Part shown: one piece after another, positions 15,645 through 25,479 of the stretch
Position numbering within the stretch: position 1 is the first letter of the stretch
Layout: each line of letters begins with the position of its first letter
Source: JAHZMA01 sp965205905
Lineage (GTDB): Bacteria > Pseudomonadota > Alphaproteobacteria > JABAAW01 > JAHZMA01
Assembly: GCA_965205905.1 (NCBI GenBank)
Contig: CBDBHZ010000005.1
Span: 1 to 64,000, forward strand
Direction: 5' to 3'
Length of the DNA: 64,000 nucleotides
The notes under the pieces: generated by a model
Seen by the model: the letters and a program-made list of their open reading frames with translations, nothing else
Databases searched by the model: none
Told to the model about the DNA's origin: nothing
Position numbers and translations under genes: made by a program

Positions 15645-18600
15645 TTGGAAAAAATAAAACACTATGAATTACAAGATGCTATCATTGATTTTGATACAAG
15701 CAATGTTGGATTTCAGCACGCCGAAGATGAGGTTACTGGAGATGCAGTTGAAATATTATGGATTAAATATGATGGAAATAATGAATCAATCGTTAAAAGA
15801 ATTGTAAATAGTATCAAAGATTTAATTGATAGTCAAATTGATGGTATGCAAAAAATTATCAAAATTGATGAGGATGATGAGAATGATTGCTGGTTTATTA
15901 TCTATGAAGTATTAGAAGTTGATGAAGAGGGGGCGAATATTTGCAATAAAAATAATTTTGAAGAATGCGTTCATATTTTAGATAGGCTTAAAAAAACAAA
16001 CAGAGATGGTTTTCTATTAAATCAGGACACAATTATCAAAAATACTGATGCTAAAATCAAATTACGGTTTATCGGTCTATTTGAATTATTTCAAAAAAAT
16101 ATTATACCTTATTCAGAAGATACTTCTCAAAAAAGAAAAGTTAAAGATGATATCAAACAATTAGCCTTATTTTTTGAAGAATATTTAGAACAAGCGGGTT
16201 ATGTAGGGCAGGATATTTATCAAAAATGTGATGATGCAGAATATCATAATTATATAGAATTGCAAAAAGATTTAGAAGAATTACCATATCAAACAAATCC
16301 TGATTGGGCTTGTTTTGAAATTGCCGTGAATCCTGATAAATATAATATAGATGATGTGGTGGATGAATTTAAAAGAGGCTGTTGGTATGATATAAAAAAA
16401 GAACTATCAGAGGATAATGAATATCAAATTAGTTGGAGTACACGCCAATCTTCTGGCAAAGCCATTATTCGGAATCAACAAATGGGTGGTAGCATTTTGT
16501 TTATACGATACATAGAATATTCGCCCAAGGAAGCCATTCTAGCGAAAGGTGAGAAATTACTTCTTAATTTTGAAAATGGTATGCATGAAAATGAAGGTTA
16601 TTCGGATGAATTTTTTGAAGAAAAATATTCAAAAAATAACGAATTAGCCAGACTCAATAACAATAAGAAAGAAAAAACGGATACTTGGAAAGCCTTGCCT
16701 GAAAGTGAAAAAAAATATATTGAGGAACAAGCTTTTAAGGCAAAATATATAAAAAGAGAGCCGTCTAAGAACAATCACGAAAATATTAAATTCACGCTTG
16801 AGGATGAATTTAAAGCTTGGACTTCTATTAAAGATAAAAAGAATAATAAAATAATATTATCGGTTAATGATGAAAAAATAGGGAAAATATTAGACTATAA
16901 ACAAGAACAGAATTTGCTGATTATTAAAGATTATCAAGGTGATATTGCTTCAATTCCACAGCAAGGGATTTTGATTGAAGATGTTCAACAAGAAACCAGT
17001 CAATATAAAAAACAAGTTGAAGCTTGTGATAAATTTTTGAAAAAAGATATTATAAACCCTGATTTATCAGGCTTTATAGCTACACCTGAAAAGATGCCAG
17101 CAAAGGGTTATATTAATATTGATTATGATGAATTTGATGGAAAAATAGTCAATTCTAATTTAAACAATGATGAAACTCAAAAACAAGCAGTGATAAAAGC
17201 ATTGCATATGAAGCCCGTATTTTTGATTCAAGGGCCACCCGGCACAGGTAAAACCACCGTTATTGTTGAATTGATAGAGCAGATAATAAAAGAAAAAAAA
17301 CACGCTAAAATTCTAGTGGCTTCACAATCTAATATGGCAGTGGATAATGTTTTGCAAAGAATACCAGAACATATTTTATTTATGCGGTTAGCATCTGAAG
17401 ATGCCGTAAAAAAAGAAAATATTATTCCCGAAATTAAAGAGCACCTATTTCAAGAAAAATTAAAACATTGGATAAAAATAACACAAAAAAATTCAAAAGA
17501 ATATTTTTCTAAAAAATTTTCTAATAGTGAACCAGCTTTGCATCAATTATTTTCTGATTATTCTTCTGAAAAACAATCAATAAAAAACTTACAAGATTTT
17601 CAAAAACTTTATAGAGCAAAAGGCGCGTATAAAAACTATTTTGAAAGAATATTTGGGCAAGCAAAGAATATTCAACAAATTGAACCAATTTTTTATGAAG
17701 CACTTGGCAAAGATTATATTGAACTTCAAAAAATTCATAAAGAGTGGCTTGCTTTTATTAATAATGCGACCAGTCAAAAAGGGGGAAGCAAACTATCAAC
17801 TATCAGGCATGGTAGCGAAATGATTGATTTGCAAACTTCGTTTGCCATGTCAATGAATGTGTTAGGTTCTACTTGCATACATATTGCCAGTGCTAAATAT
17901 TCAAAAATAGCTTTCAAATTTGATGTTATGATTATGGATGAGGCAAGTAAAGCAACATCCGCAGAAGCATTAGTGCCTATCAATATGGCAAAAAATATTA
18001 TATTGATAGGCGACCATAAGCAATTACCGCCAGTTATCACCAGAGAAGATGCGGTAAAAAAGGATGTAAAGAAAAAATTAGAAGATGAGGGGCTTGATAT
18101 AGATAAAACCTATGGTAAAAGTTTGTTTGAAGCTTTATTTGAAACATTTGAACAAAGCAATGAATTAGCAAAATATCAAATTATGCTCAATATTCAATAT
18201 CGGATGCCGCGTCAATTAGGCTATCTTATTTCAAAACATATTTATAAGGGTGAGCTTGAAAATCCAAAATTAGAAAAACTACCCGATTATGACAGCGATA
18301 AAGCACACCATCTACCGCTTAAAAAATCGCTGGTTAGCATTAAAGAAAAAAGCAAAGATATAGAAGTGCCAAATAGTATTATTTTTATTTCTACATCATC
18401 ACAAGGTAACCCACACGATAATGATAATAAGTATAACCGCATTAATCAGTGCAATATTGAAGTAATTAAACATACTCTAAAAACACTTTGCAAAGTTTCT
18501 AAACATAAAGAAATAGGGGTGATTGCCGCGTATCGTGGACAAGTTGAGGCAATGAAGCGCAATATTAAATTAGAACAATATGGTGGGTTAGAGATTGACA

Positions 18601-18911
18601 TCAATACCGTAGATAAATTTCAAGGTTCTGAGAGGGATATTATTATTTATGATATTGTAAAAAGCAGTCAAGGCAATAGTAATATCGGGTTTTTAGATGA
18701 TTATAGAAGGGTTAATGTCGCATTTTCACGCGCACGGAAATTATTAATTGTTATCGGCGATAGTGACTATTTATTACATAGGGCGAAGCCTAATCCCAGT
18801 TCAAAAATTAAAGAGTCTGATTTGGTTTTAAAAAACATTACTCAAGAATTAAAAGATTGGGGATGCATTTATCATTCAATAGAAGAGGCATTGCAAAATG
18901 ACGCATCATAA
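15645..18911 (+). CDS. SF1 (Upf1/DNA2-NAM7-like) helicase with long N-terminal region
   Basis: 1,088 residues. The TTG start at 15645 is supported by GAGGAG 8 bp upstream and by the absence of an in-frame ATG before the conserved part. The first 500 residues are charged and unassigned. The helicase core follows: Walker A QGPPGTGKTT near 528-537, SQSNMAVDN, Walker B IMDEASKAT near 764, GDHKQLPPV near 789, QYRMPRQLG near 849, VDKFQGSERDIIIYD near 988 and NVAFSRARKLLIVIGD near 1023. This is a complete SF1B motif set, so ATP-driven nucleic acid unwinding is expected. Proteins of this class are common in phage-defence loci. Its 3' end overlaps the next gene by 14 bp, so the two are translationally coupled. 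Confidence 0.9.
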   Translation: MEKIKHYELQDAIIDFDTSNVGFQHAEDEVTGDAVEILWIKYDGNNESIVKRIVNSIKDLIDSQIDGMQKIIKIDEDDENDCWFIIYEVLEVDEEGANICNKNNFEECVHILDRLKKTNRDGFLLNQDTIIKNTDAKIKLRFIGLFELFQKNIIPYSEDTSQKRKVKDDIKQLALFFEEYLEQAGYVGQDIYQKCDDAEYHNYIELQKDLEELPYQTNPDWACFEIAVNPDKYNIDDVVDEFKRGCWYDIKKELSEDNEYQISWSTRQSSGKAIIRNQQMGGSILFIRYIEYSPKEAILAKGEKLLLNFENGMHENEGYSDEFFEEKYSKNNELARLNNNKKEKTDTWKALPESEKKYIEEQAFKAKYIKREPSKNNHENIKFTLEDEFKAWTSIKDKKNNKIILSVNDEKIGKILDYKQEQNLLIIKDYQGDIASIPQQGILIEDVQQETSQYKKQVEACDKFLKKDIINPDLSGFIATPEKMPAKGYINIDYDEFDGKIVNSNLNNDETQKQAVIKALHMKPVFLIQGPPGTGKTTVIVELIEQIIKEKKHAKILVASQSNMAVDNVLQRIPEHILFMRLASEDAVKKENIIPEIKEHLFQEKLKHWIKITQKNSKEYFSKKFSNSEPALHQLFSDYSSEKQSIKNLQDFQKLYRAKGAYKNYFERIFGQAKNIQQIEPIFYEALGKDYIELQKIHKEWLAFINNATSQKGGSKLSTIRHGSEMIDLQTSFAMSMNVLGSTCIHIASAKYSKIAFKFDVMIMDEASKATSAEALVPINMAKNIILIGDHKQLPPVITREDAVKKDVKKKLEDEGLDIDKTYGKSLFEALFETFEQSNELAKYQIMLNIQYRMPRQLGYLISKHIYKGELENPKLEKLPDYDSDKAHHLPLKKSLVSIKEKSKDIEVPNSIIFISTSSQGNPHDNDNKYNRINQCNIEVIKHTLKTLCKVSKHKEIGVIAAYRGQVEAMKRNIKLEQYGGLEIDINTVDKFQGSERDIIIYDIVKSSQGNSNIGFLDDYRRVNVAFSRARKLLIVIGDSDYLLHRAKPNPSSKIKESDLVLKNITQELKDWGCIYHSIEEALQNDAS

Positions 18912-19788
18912 ATTTAACCCTAAATACCAACAAATATATAATGAATTTAATGAGTATCATAAAACTGGTGATTATCATCTTGATTGGATAGACGAAATCT
19001 ACCTTCCATTTTGGATATGTAAGCAAAAAATATATGTGCAAAAAGAATTGAAAATTGACTCACTATCTGAAATTTTATTAAGTTTAGTGAATAAGGGCGT
19101 TAAAAAACATTCTGAAATATCTCAATTTTTAGGCGTTGCCGAAGATGATTTTGTTTTAAGCCAACTGGATTTTTTATTACGAGAGGGCTTTTTAGAAGAA
19201 GCAGGTGGAAGCAATAATCACTATGAAATAACTCATGAGGGTAGAAGTTTTCTAAAAAAAGAAAAAAATGTTTCTACAACCATAGAAGCAGACTCGGTTG
19301 ATTATATGGTTAATGATTTGGATTACTTGGCAAAAGAAAAATATGAAGCATTTTATGATGTGTTAGGCAAATCGTTTTTTGATAAAAACCAAGCAATAGA
19401 TGAGAGCAATAACAAAAATTTCTCTGGCTATAAATTGATAGAAACGCATAAGCTTAAAAATATTGGTCAATATCATATTCCTCATGAAAATAAACCACGA
19501 TTACATAATATCAATCAATCTGATTTTATTGAATTTTACAATGCTAACAATGCAGATATTTTCTATGATTTTAGCGATGATAAAATTGAGACGCATAAAC
19601 GTAGCATTAAATTTTACGTGCTATATTATCAGGATAAAGATGGAGATATAATCATTGAAATAAGACATTGCCGTGATACTGTCAATAAATACGACAAGAA
19701 ACACATTACATTAGAAGAAACTCTTTCGGCAAAAGTAAAACAATATATAGAAAAAACACCAGAATTTATTGAAAGTCTCAAGCAATAA
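18898..19788 (+). CDS. Winged-helix-like hypothetical protein, partner of the SF1 helicase
   Basis: 296 residues, ATG at 18898 inside the end of the helicase gene. Residues 55-125 look like a winged helix: EILLSLVNKGVKKHSEISQF, then LGVAEDDFVLSQLDFLLREGFLEEAG, NHYEITHEGRSFLKK. This is the pattern of PadR/MarR-like or type I restriction accessory domains. The rest, including YKLIETHKLKN and IKFYVLYYQDKDGDIIIEIR, suggests a beta-rich C-terminal domain. Overlap with the helicase gene implies they work together. A substrate-recognition or regulatory role is inferred; no catalytic motif is visible. Confidence 0.7.
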   Translation: MTHHKFNPKYQQIYNEFNEYHKTGDYHLDWIDEIYLPFWICKQKIYVQKELKIDSLSEILLSLVNKGVKKHSEISQFLGVAEDDFVLSQLDFLLREGFLEEAGGSNNHYEITHEGRSFLKKEKNVSTTIEADSVDYMVNDLDYLAKEKYEAFYDVLGKSFFDKNQAIDESNNKNFSGYKLIETHKLKNIGQYHIPHENKPRLHNINQSDFIEFYNANNADIFYDFSDDKIETHKRSIKFYVLYYQDKDGDIIIEIRHCRDTVNKYDKKHITLEETLSAKVKQYIEKTPEFIESLKQ

Positions 19789-19814
19789 GAAGCCTAACCG
19801 TAGAATTAATAATC

Positions 19815-19843
19815 TTGACACTCATATCGCCACTATCTATAGT
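19815..19843 (+). promoter_or_regulatory. Strong sigma-70-type promoter for the SF2 helicase/GHKL/PLD operon
   Basis: TTGACA (19815-19820), exactly 17 bp, TATAGT (19838-19843), 63 bp before the ATG at 19906. It separates a first transcription unit (15645-19788) from the second (19906-24205). Confidence 0.75.
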
Positions 19844-19905
19844 ACCGCTTATTGATAATGGCAGATTGTGATTTTATAAAGTATTCTTAAATAGAAAGTT
19901 AAGAA

Positions 19906-21540
19906 ATGCAAAAACTTGATATTAAAACCTCATTGAAAAAATGTGGTGCAGTAAAATTATCTAACATGTTAGGTGTAGAACGTCTTGAAACGATAGTTTC
20001 GATGATGGGTGGTGCTGTAACAGAAAGTAAAATGACTGATATACTTATTTCAAAATATGGCACTCAAATATTAGCAGAAAGAATAATTCGTGATGCTTTA
20101 TTGCAAAGTTTAGAACAAAAATATCTCAATTTCTTATTATATGGTGATGAGTTAAAGCAAGTTGAGCTACAGGGTGATGCACGCGATAAAATTAAACACA
20201 CACAATGGCGGCGTAATAATGAAATTACCCAAAATTGGCTGTCACTATTTCAACTAGATGAAAGCTATTTACCCATATTAAAAGAAAACATTCCAAGCTT
20301 CGAAGTGATTGATGCAGACACACAACTTTATCCGTATCAAAAGCGCGTGAAAGATAGATTAGTGAATATCCTATTTTCAGATACAAAAAGGGTATTGTTA
20401 CATATGCCTACAGGGTCAGGTAAAACGCGCACCACAATAGAAGGGCTAATAGATTACTGGCGAAGTCAAGGTGATAGTAATGGTTTTATGGTTTGGCTAA
20501 CTGATTCTGAAGAGCTTTGCATTCAAGCGGAAGAAACATTTAAGAAGTTATGGAAAGTGCGTGGCGACCGCCCTATGAATTTATTACGATTATGGGGAAC
20601 TCATAAAATTAAAGAGCTTCCAGACAATGGCGGTTTGATTATTGCAAGCCTTCAAAAAACATTTTCACAAAGTAAAAGCAAGTCTGATGAAGAGTTTCGT
20701 TTTATATCAAATATGCAAGGAAAAATTCGTTTAATCGTCGTAGATGAAGCGCATAAAAGTATTGCACCCACCTATCAAGCCGCTATTCAATTTTTATGTG
20801 TTTTAGATAAAACAAAAGTAATTGGTTTAACGGCAACACCCGGTAGAAATAACATGCAACAAATTGAAAATTTAGTTGACTTTTATGATGGAGAAAAAAT
20901 CACTTTAACTGAAAAAAATGGAAATGATATGAAAGATTCTATATCATTTTTGCAAGAAAATCAATATCTCTCAAATATAACGAGAGAGAAAATTCCTACA
21001 GACTTTACCATTGAACTAACAGAAGCAGAAAAGGCTTCTATTAGCAATTCTTTTGAAATTCCGCAAAGGGTAATTAGAGCATTATCTAAAGACGAACAGC
21101 GTAATATGATTATTATAAATAAAATCGTTTCCTTATGCAGAAAAAATCAAATAATTGTATTTGCATGTTCAGTAGAACATGCCCATCTTTTATCAGATTT
21201 ATTAATGATACAAAATATTCGTGCCGCATGTATAGATTCTAGCACCACATCTTATGATAGAAGAAATTACATTGAAAAGTATAAAGCAGGTGATATAAAA
21301 ATATTGATAAATTACGGGGTTCTTACCACAGGTTTTGATGCCCCTAATACCAATGCTGTAATGATTACGAGACCAACAAATTCGCTTGTTCTATATTCTC
21401 AAATGATAGGTAGAGGTATTCGTGGTATCAAAATGGGTGGCACAGCTGATTGTCGCTTAATTGATTTAGAAGATAATTTAGTAGGTTACCCATCAGAACA
21501 ACAAGCATTTAACTTTTTTAATGATTATTGGAGCAATTGA
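19906..21540 (+). CDS. SF2 DEAD/DEAH-box helicase (restriction-type)
   Basis: 544 residues. An N-terminal region of about 150 residues precedes a YPYQKRVKDRL Q-like motif, Walker A MPTGSGKTRTT near residue 168, IIASLQKTF, DEAH box VVDEAHKS near 279, TATPGR near 309, and C-terminal helicase motifs LINYGVLTTGFDAPNTNAV and QMIGRGIRG near 500. This is the RecA-like pair found in type I/III restriction subunits and SSL2/RAD25-like helicases. It overlaps the ribosome binding region of the GHKL gene, so the two are translated together. Bacterial MORC-type GHKL ATPases are known from predicted restriction loci with SF2 helicases, and the same pairing appears here. Confidence 0.9.
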   Translation: MQKLDIKTSLKKCGAVKLSNMLGVERLETIVSMMGGAVTESKMTDILISKYGTQILAERIIRDALLQSLEQKYLNFLLYGDELKQVELQGDARDKIKHTQWRRNNEITQNWLSLFQLDESYLPILKENIPSFEVIDADTQLYPYQKRVKDRLVNILFSDTKRVLLHMPTGSGKTRTTIEGLIDYWRSQGDSNGFMVWLTDSEELCIQAEETFKKLWKVRGDRPMNLLRLWGTHKIKELPDNGGLIIASLQKTFSQSKSKSDEEFRFISNMQGKIRLIVVDEAHKSIAPTYQAAIQFLCVLDKTKVIGLTATPGRNNMQQIENLVDFYDGEKITLTEKNGNDMKDSISFLQENQYLSNITREKIPTDFTIELTEAEKASISNSFEIPQRVIRALSKDEQRNMIIINKIVSLCRKNQIIVFACSVEHAHLLSDLLMIQNIRAACIDSSTTSYDRRNYIEKYKAGDIKILINYGVLTTGFDAPNTNAVMITRPTNSLVLYSQMIGRGIRGIKMGGTADCRLIDLEDNLVGYPSEQQAFNFFNDYWSN

Positions 21541-21542
21541 TT

Positions 21543-23285
21543 ATGAACATGTCAGAAGAAAACACACAACAAACACTACCCCTTATTCCTGCGGCAACCG
21601 CTATTGAAACCTTTCGTGATGCTGGTTACAAAAGCACAGCATCTGCTATTGCAGAAATCATTGATAATTCTATTGAAGCAGAAGCACAAAATATTCAAAT
21701 ATTAACCTTTGAAGAGCCTGTTGAAGGTGCAAAAAGAATAAAGAATAAAATTGTAACTGTTGCCATATATGATGATGGCAAAGGGATGGATACTGAAACC
21801 TTGCAATCCTCACTTCGTTTTGGAGTAGGAACTCGAATGAATACCAGAAGTGGTATGGGGCGTTTTGGCATTGGTTTGCCCAATGCCTCCGTTAGTCAAT
21901 GCCGTCATGTTACAGTCTATTCATGGCAAAATGGAATCTGTAATAAAGCATATTTGGATATTGATGAAATCAAAAAAACTAAACAACAGGATGCTAACCT
22001 TGTTGAAAAATGTGTTTTTCCAATGGATGTTTTAGAATATGTTGATGGTGGTTATGATCAACAATCAGGAACGCTTGTTGTATGGGAAAAATGTGACCGT
22101 TTAGATGTTGCACGTTCAGGAACGCTTTATAAGCGTATGGAGAAAGACCTTTGCCGTATTTACAGGCATTTTTTAGATAATGATAATACATACGGAAACC
22201 ATGTAAATGTTAGCCTTGTAACCACTGGTTCTGAATCACAAGTGCGTGTTTTAAAAGCGAATGACCCCATGTATCTATTAGTGCCTAACACACTGCCAGA
22301 ATGGGAAGGCAAGGTGTATGAAAATGAAGCCACTAACGTTTGTCGCGAAATGGTAAGTTTTGATGCCGTTTATGATGAAGAGGGTAATAGTTCTACAGTA
22401 GAAATTCATTTTTCTATGGCATTGCCAGAAATACAAAATTTAGGCGGTCTTAAGAGTGACGTTGGTAGGCATTATCAACAAAATATCGGAATTTCATTTG
22501 TAAGAGCATGTCGGGAAATTGATTTTGGCAGTTTTGGTTTTGTCAAAACAGATACTCGCGAACGTTGGTGGGGGTGTGAAGTGCGTTTTGAACCTGTATT
22601 AGATGAATTGTTTGGTGTAACAAATAACAAACAATCCATTCGGGGTATTAAACTATTAGATAAAGAAGACGAGGTCGATATAGATGATGACCCGAAATCT
22701 AAGTTAAGGCAAAAATTAAGTCAAGCAATTGCCAATAATATTGCAACAATGAGGAGTATTATAGAAAAAAGAAATGCAGGAACAAGAGGCAAAGCTAACA
22801 CACAAGCGGCAAAAAAAATTACTCAAATAGTTAATAAAAAATTTGAAAATTCCAAAGAGCAAACTAAATCTGAAATAACGGCTTCTGCAAAAACAGAAGA
22901 AGAAAAAAGTAAAGAGTGGGAAGCGCATTATAAAGATAAAAATCCAGAACTTCTTGACGAAGAAATTAAAAAAATTGTGGCAGAAAAAGTGAATTCCAAA
23001 ATTGAGATAGAATTTGATAGCTGGCCCGGCGAACAATTTTTTACTATTGCAACACGTGGCGGCACGGCTGTTGTAACAATCAATCAAAAGCATTTATTCT
23101 ATCAAGAGCTTTATGAACCGCTTAAAGAAAACCCGTCGCTTATTGATGCAATCAATCTAATTATGATGGCGTATGCACGCACCGAAGAGGAATTATATAA
23201 TGACGCGGACACATTAGAAAAAGTTCGTTCGCGTTGGGGCAGTTATATTCAAGATTTATTAAAAGAATTAAAAGATTCAGCATAA
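21543..23285 (+). CDS. GHKL ATPase, MORC/Hsp90-like
   Basis: Start placed at ATG 21543, which has GGAG 9 bp upstream within the end of the helicase gene; an in-frame TTG at 21528 lacks such a site. 580 residues. The Bergerat ATP-binding fold is complete: N-box SAIAEIIDNSIEAEA near 34-48, DDGKGMD near 77-83, and GRFGIGLPNAS near 106-116. A second alpha/beta region (VRACREIDFGSFG) and a charged coiled-coil stretch (residues ~390-480) follow. ATP-dependent dimerisation on DNA is the family expectation. The gene lies between the SF2 helicase (overlapping signals) and a PLD-family protein 5 bp downstream, which suggests a single effector complex. Confidence 0.88.
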   Translation: MNMSEENTQQTLPLIPAATAIETFRDAGYKSTASAIAEIIDNSIEAEAQNIQILTFEEPVEGAKRIKNKIVTVAIYDDGKGMDTETLQSSLRFGVGTRMNTRSGMGRFGIGLPNASVSQCRHVTVYSWQNGICNKAYLDIDEIKKTKQQDANLVEKCVFPMDVLEYVDGGYDQQSGTLVVWEKCDRLDVARSGTLYKRMEKDLCRIYRHFLDNDNTYGNHVNVSLVTTGSESQVRVLKANDPMYLLVPNTLPEWEGKVYENEATNVCREMVSFDAVYDEEGNSSTVEIHFSMALPEIQNLGGLKSDVGRHYQQNIGISFVRACREIDFGSFGFVKTDTRERWWGCEVRFEPVLDELFGVTNNKQSIRGIKLLDKEDEVDIDDDPKSKLRQKLSQAIANNIATMRSIIEKRNAGTRGKANTQAAKKITQIVNKKFENSKEQTKSEITASAKTEEEKSKEWEAHYKDKNPELLDEEIKKIVAEKVNSKIEIEFDSWPGEQFFTIATRGGTAVVTINQKHLFYQELYEPLKENPSLIDAINLIMMAYARTEEELYNDADTLEKVRSRWGSYIQDLLKELKDSA

Positions 23286-23290
23286 TTTAT

Positions 23291-24205
23291 ATGGCAACCT
23301 CTAACTCTTTAATAGATGGCAAGGAATTAAAAAATAAGCTTGTGAGTTTATTATCAGATGCAAATGATAGCATTGTTTTTATCTCAGCTTATATGACGGA
23401 AACGGCTATTGAATGGTTGCAGGAACATATCAGTAAAGATATTGCCGTTCAGCTAGTATGCCGTTTGCAACCATCTGATATTATCAATGGCTCAACAAAT
23501 ATATCTGTTTTAAAAACAGCATTAAATAATGGGTGGTCAATATCTTGCTTGAGTTCGTTACATGCCAAAATCTATATGATTGATAATGTGAAAATCTATG
23601 TTGGCAGTGCAAATTTCACAAGTAATGGATTGAATATTTACGGTCATGGCAATATAGAAGCCTGTTGCGAAGTAGCTGCTAATTCAGAGAATATAGCATT
23701 TATACAAAAAATTATCAGCGCAGCTACAATCATCAATCACGACATGCTAAGCAAAATGCAAGAATATATAGATAAGCAAACAGTATCTACGGCTATAGGT
23801 GACTGGCCATTAGAAATATTGGTTGATAACACGAACTTGTGGGTTAAAGATATGTTGTGGTGCAACCCTATTACTAACATGACTGATGATGAAATATCGC
23901 ATGACCTTGATATTTTGCAGTTAAAGAAATTCTCACCTGATGATGATGTATTTAAAAATCGCGTGGAACACTCAAAACCAATTAAATGGCTGATTGCTAG
24001 ATTGCATGAACAAGAAAACACAGAACTTTATTTCGGTTATATTTCACAATTATTACATGATGAATTGCAAGATGACCCTTCGCCTTATAGAAAAGATATA
24101 AAATCACTGGTGCAGAACCTTATCGCATATTGCGAAATATGCTTGCCACATTTAGTAGAAGTTTCTAGACCTAACCATTCACAAAGAGTAAAGTTGCTAG
24201 ACTAA
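23291..24205 (+). CDS. PLD-family nuclease-like protein
   Basis: Start at ATG 23291, 5 bp after the GHKL stop; longer in-frame extensions overlap that gene. 304 residues. The N-terminal half is a phospholipase D fold: LLSDANDSIVFISAYMTETA at the start and one HKD motif, HAKIYMIDNVKIYVGSANFT, with the H-x-K and the downstream G-S-x-N. Single-HKD proteins act as dimers and are often nucleases in defence loci. The C-terminal half (residues ~165-304) has no recognised domain. The gene ends 4 bp into the convergent cysteine desulfurase gene. It is the best candidate nuclease of the cluster; phospholipase activity seems unlikely in this context. Confidence 0.82.
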   Translation: MATSNSLIDGKELKNKLVSLLSDANDSIVFISAYMTETAIEWLQEHISKDIAVQLVCRLQPSDIINGSTNISVLKTALNNGWSISCLSSLHAKIYMIDNVKIYVGSANFTSNGLNIYGHGNIEACCEVAANSENIAFIQKIISAATIINHDMLSKMQEYIDKQTVSTAIGDWPLEILVDNTNLWVKDMLWCNPITNMTDDEISHDLDILQLKKFSPDDDVFKNRVEHSKPIKWLIARLHEQENTELYFGYISQLLHDELQDDPSPYRKDIKSLVQNLIAYCEICLPHLVEVSRPNHSQRVKLLD

Positions 24206-25353
24206 CTAGCTAACATCACCCCCATTTCATCAGCAATCATTGTTGCGGAGTTTACTACCTCTGATTTTGTATTGTAACGCCCGAAGCCGATACGCACCGA
24301 AGACTCAATCGCCTCTGAATCTAAACCGATAGCGTTTAAAACATAAGAATTTTTTATCACGCCAGCATTGCAAGCAGAGCCTGTAGATATAGCAAGGTGA
24401 GGCTGTAACCGCGTGATGAGAACCCCCGCATCAATGCCGTGTAGCTGTAAATTCAGATTGCCCGGATGCCTATATTCCATACTTCCATTGATGGCAAATG
24501 AAACATTATTTGTTTTCAATGTTGCCAGAAAAATCGCGCACATCTCTTGCAAATTCGCTATCTCATCATTTTTGCAATCACTGATAATTTTTATCGCCTT
24601 AGCCATACAGGCGCATAATGCAGGTGATAATGTACCCGCCCTCATGCCGTATTGTTGTTCACCACCATGAATAATCGGGGTCGGTTGCATCTGCATATCT
24701 TGATTGATATATAGCAACCCTATGCCCTTCGGTGCGTAAATTTTATGACCCGAAAGACTGAGCATATCGATATGATTTTCCACAACATCTAAGTTAGAAT
24801 AGATGCCTTGCGCCGCATCAACATGAAAGATGCACCCATATTTTTTACATAACGCACCAATTTTTTGAAGCGGTTGCACTGTGCCTATTTCATTATTCAC
24901 TGCCATTACCGATACAATAAGCGTTTCGGTATCAAGTAAATTTTCTAATATTTGTAAATCAATAATGCCGTGATGATTAACAGGCAGTTCTGCTATTTCT
25001 AAATTGAGGGTGTCTTTTGCGTGCTGTGCCGCATTTAGCACACATTTATGCTCAATCGCAGAAACGACGATTTTGTTACGCGTGCTTTTTTTAAGATGCG
25101 CTGATAAAGACGAGCCGATAATGGCTAAATTGTTTGATTCTGTAGCTCCCGATGTGAAAATAATCTCTTCAGGTAGTGCATTGATAAAATCAGCAATATC
25201 GGTTTGCGCTTGCGTAATAATTTTGTCTGCATCCCAGCCATATCGATGCTCAGTTGAATGAGGGTTGCCTATAGACAAATTAGAGCTAATAGATTGAAAT
25301 AACTCAATTATTTTAGGCGCGCAAGGCGTAGATGCGTGATTATCTAAATACAT
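24202..25353 (-). CDS. Cysteine desulfurase (IscS/NifS/DndA-like)
   Basis: 383 residues, a full-length class V aminotransferase fold. PLP site: SGATESNN near 68-75, EHK with His102, FHVDAAQG with Asp179 and Gln182, and SGHKIYAPKG with the Schiff-base Lys204. The sulfur-accepting cysteine lies in TGSACNAG (Cys328). It removes sulfur from L-cysteine as an enzyme persulfide. No iscU, iscA or other Fe-S assembly gene is near; instead it sits inside the island next to a PP-loop enzyme, as dndA does next to dndC in DNA phosphorothioation loci. It is the only cargo enzyme gene on the minus strand, with a 4-bp tail overlap with the PLD gene and a divergent 126-bp spacer to the DUF4007 gene. Confidence 0.92.
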   Translation of the reverse strand: MYLDNHASTPCAPKIIELFQSISSNLSIGNPHSTEHRYGWDADKIITQAQTDIADFINALPEEIIFTSGATESNNLAIIGSSLSAHLKKSTRNKIVVSAIEHKCVLNAAQHAKDTLNLEIAELPVNHHGIIDLQILENLLDTETLIVSVMAVNNEIGTVQPLQKIGALCKKYGCIFHVDAAQGIYSNLDVVENHIDMLSLSGHKIYAPKGIGLLYINQDMQMQPTPIIHGGEQQYGMRAGTLSPALCACMAKAIKIISDCKNDEIANLQEMCAIFLATLKTNNVSFAINGSMEYRHPGNLNLQLHGIDAGVLITRLQPHLAISTGSACNAGVIKNSYVLNAIGLDSEAIESSVRIGFGRYNTKSEVVNSATMIADEMGVMLAS

Positions 25354-25479
25354 ATTTTGCTCATTCTTGTTTTATTTACATTAAATTGGCATATCGAGCC
25401 AACATCATCTTGACATTTTACGCGCAATATTGCAATATCCGTTTGGTTAATTGTTCCAGTAAAGAAAGATTAAGCAATA

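Noticed and set aside
24202..25353. Housekeeping IscS of Fe-S cluster assembly
   Set aside because: No isc or suf genes are nearby and the gene is within an integrated island beside a PP-loop enzyme. Function in Fe-S assembly cannot be ruled out by sequence alone.
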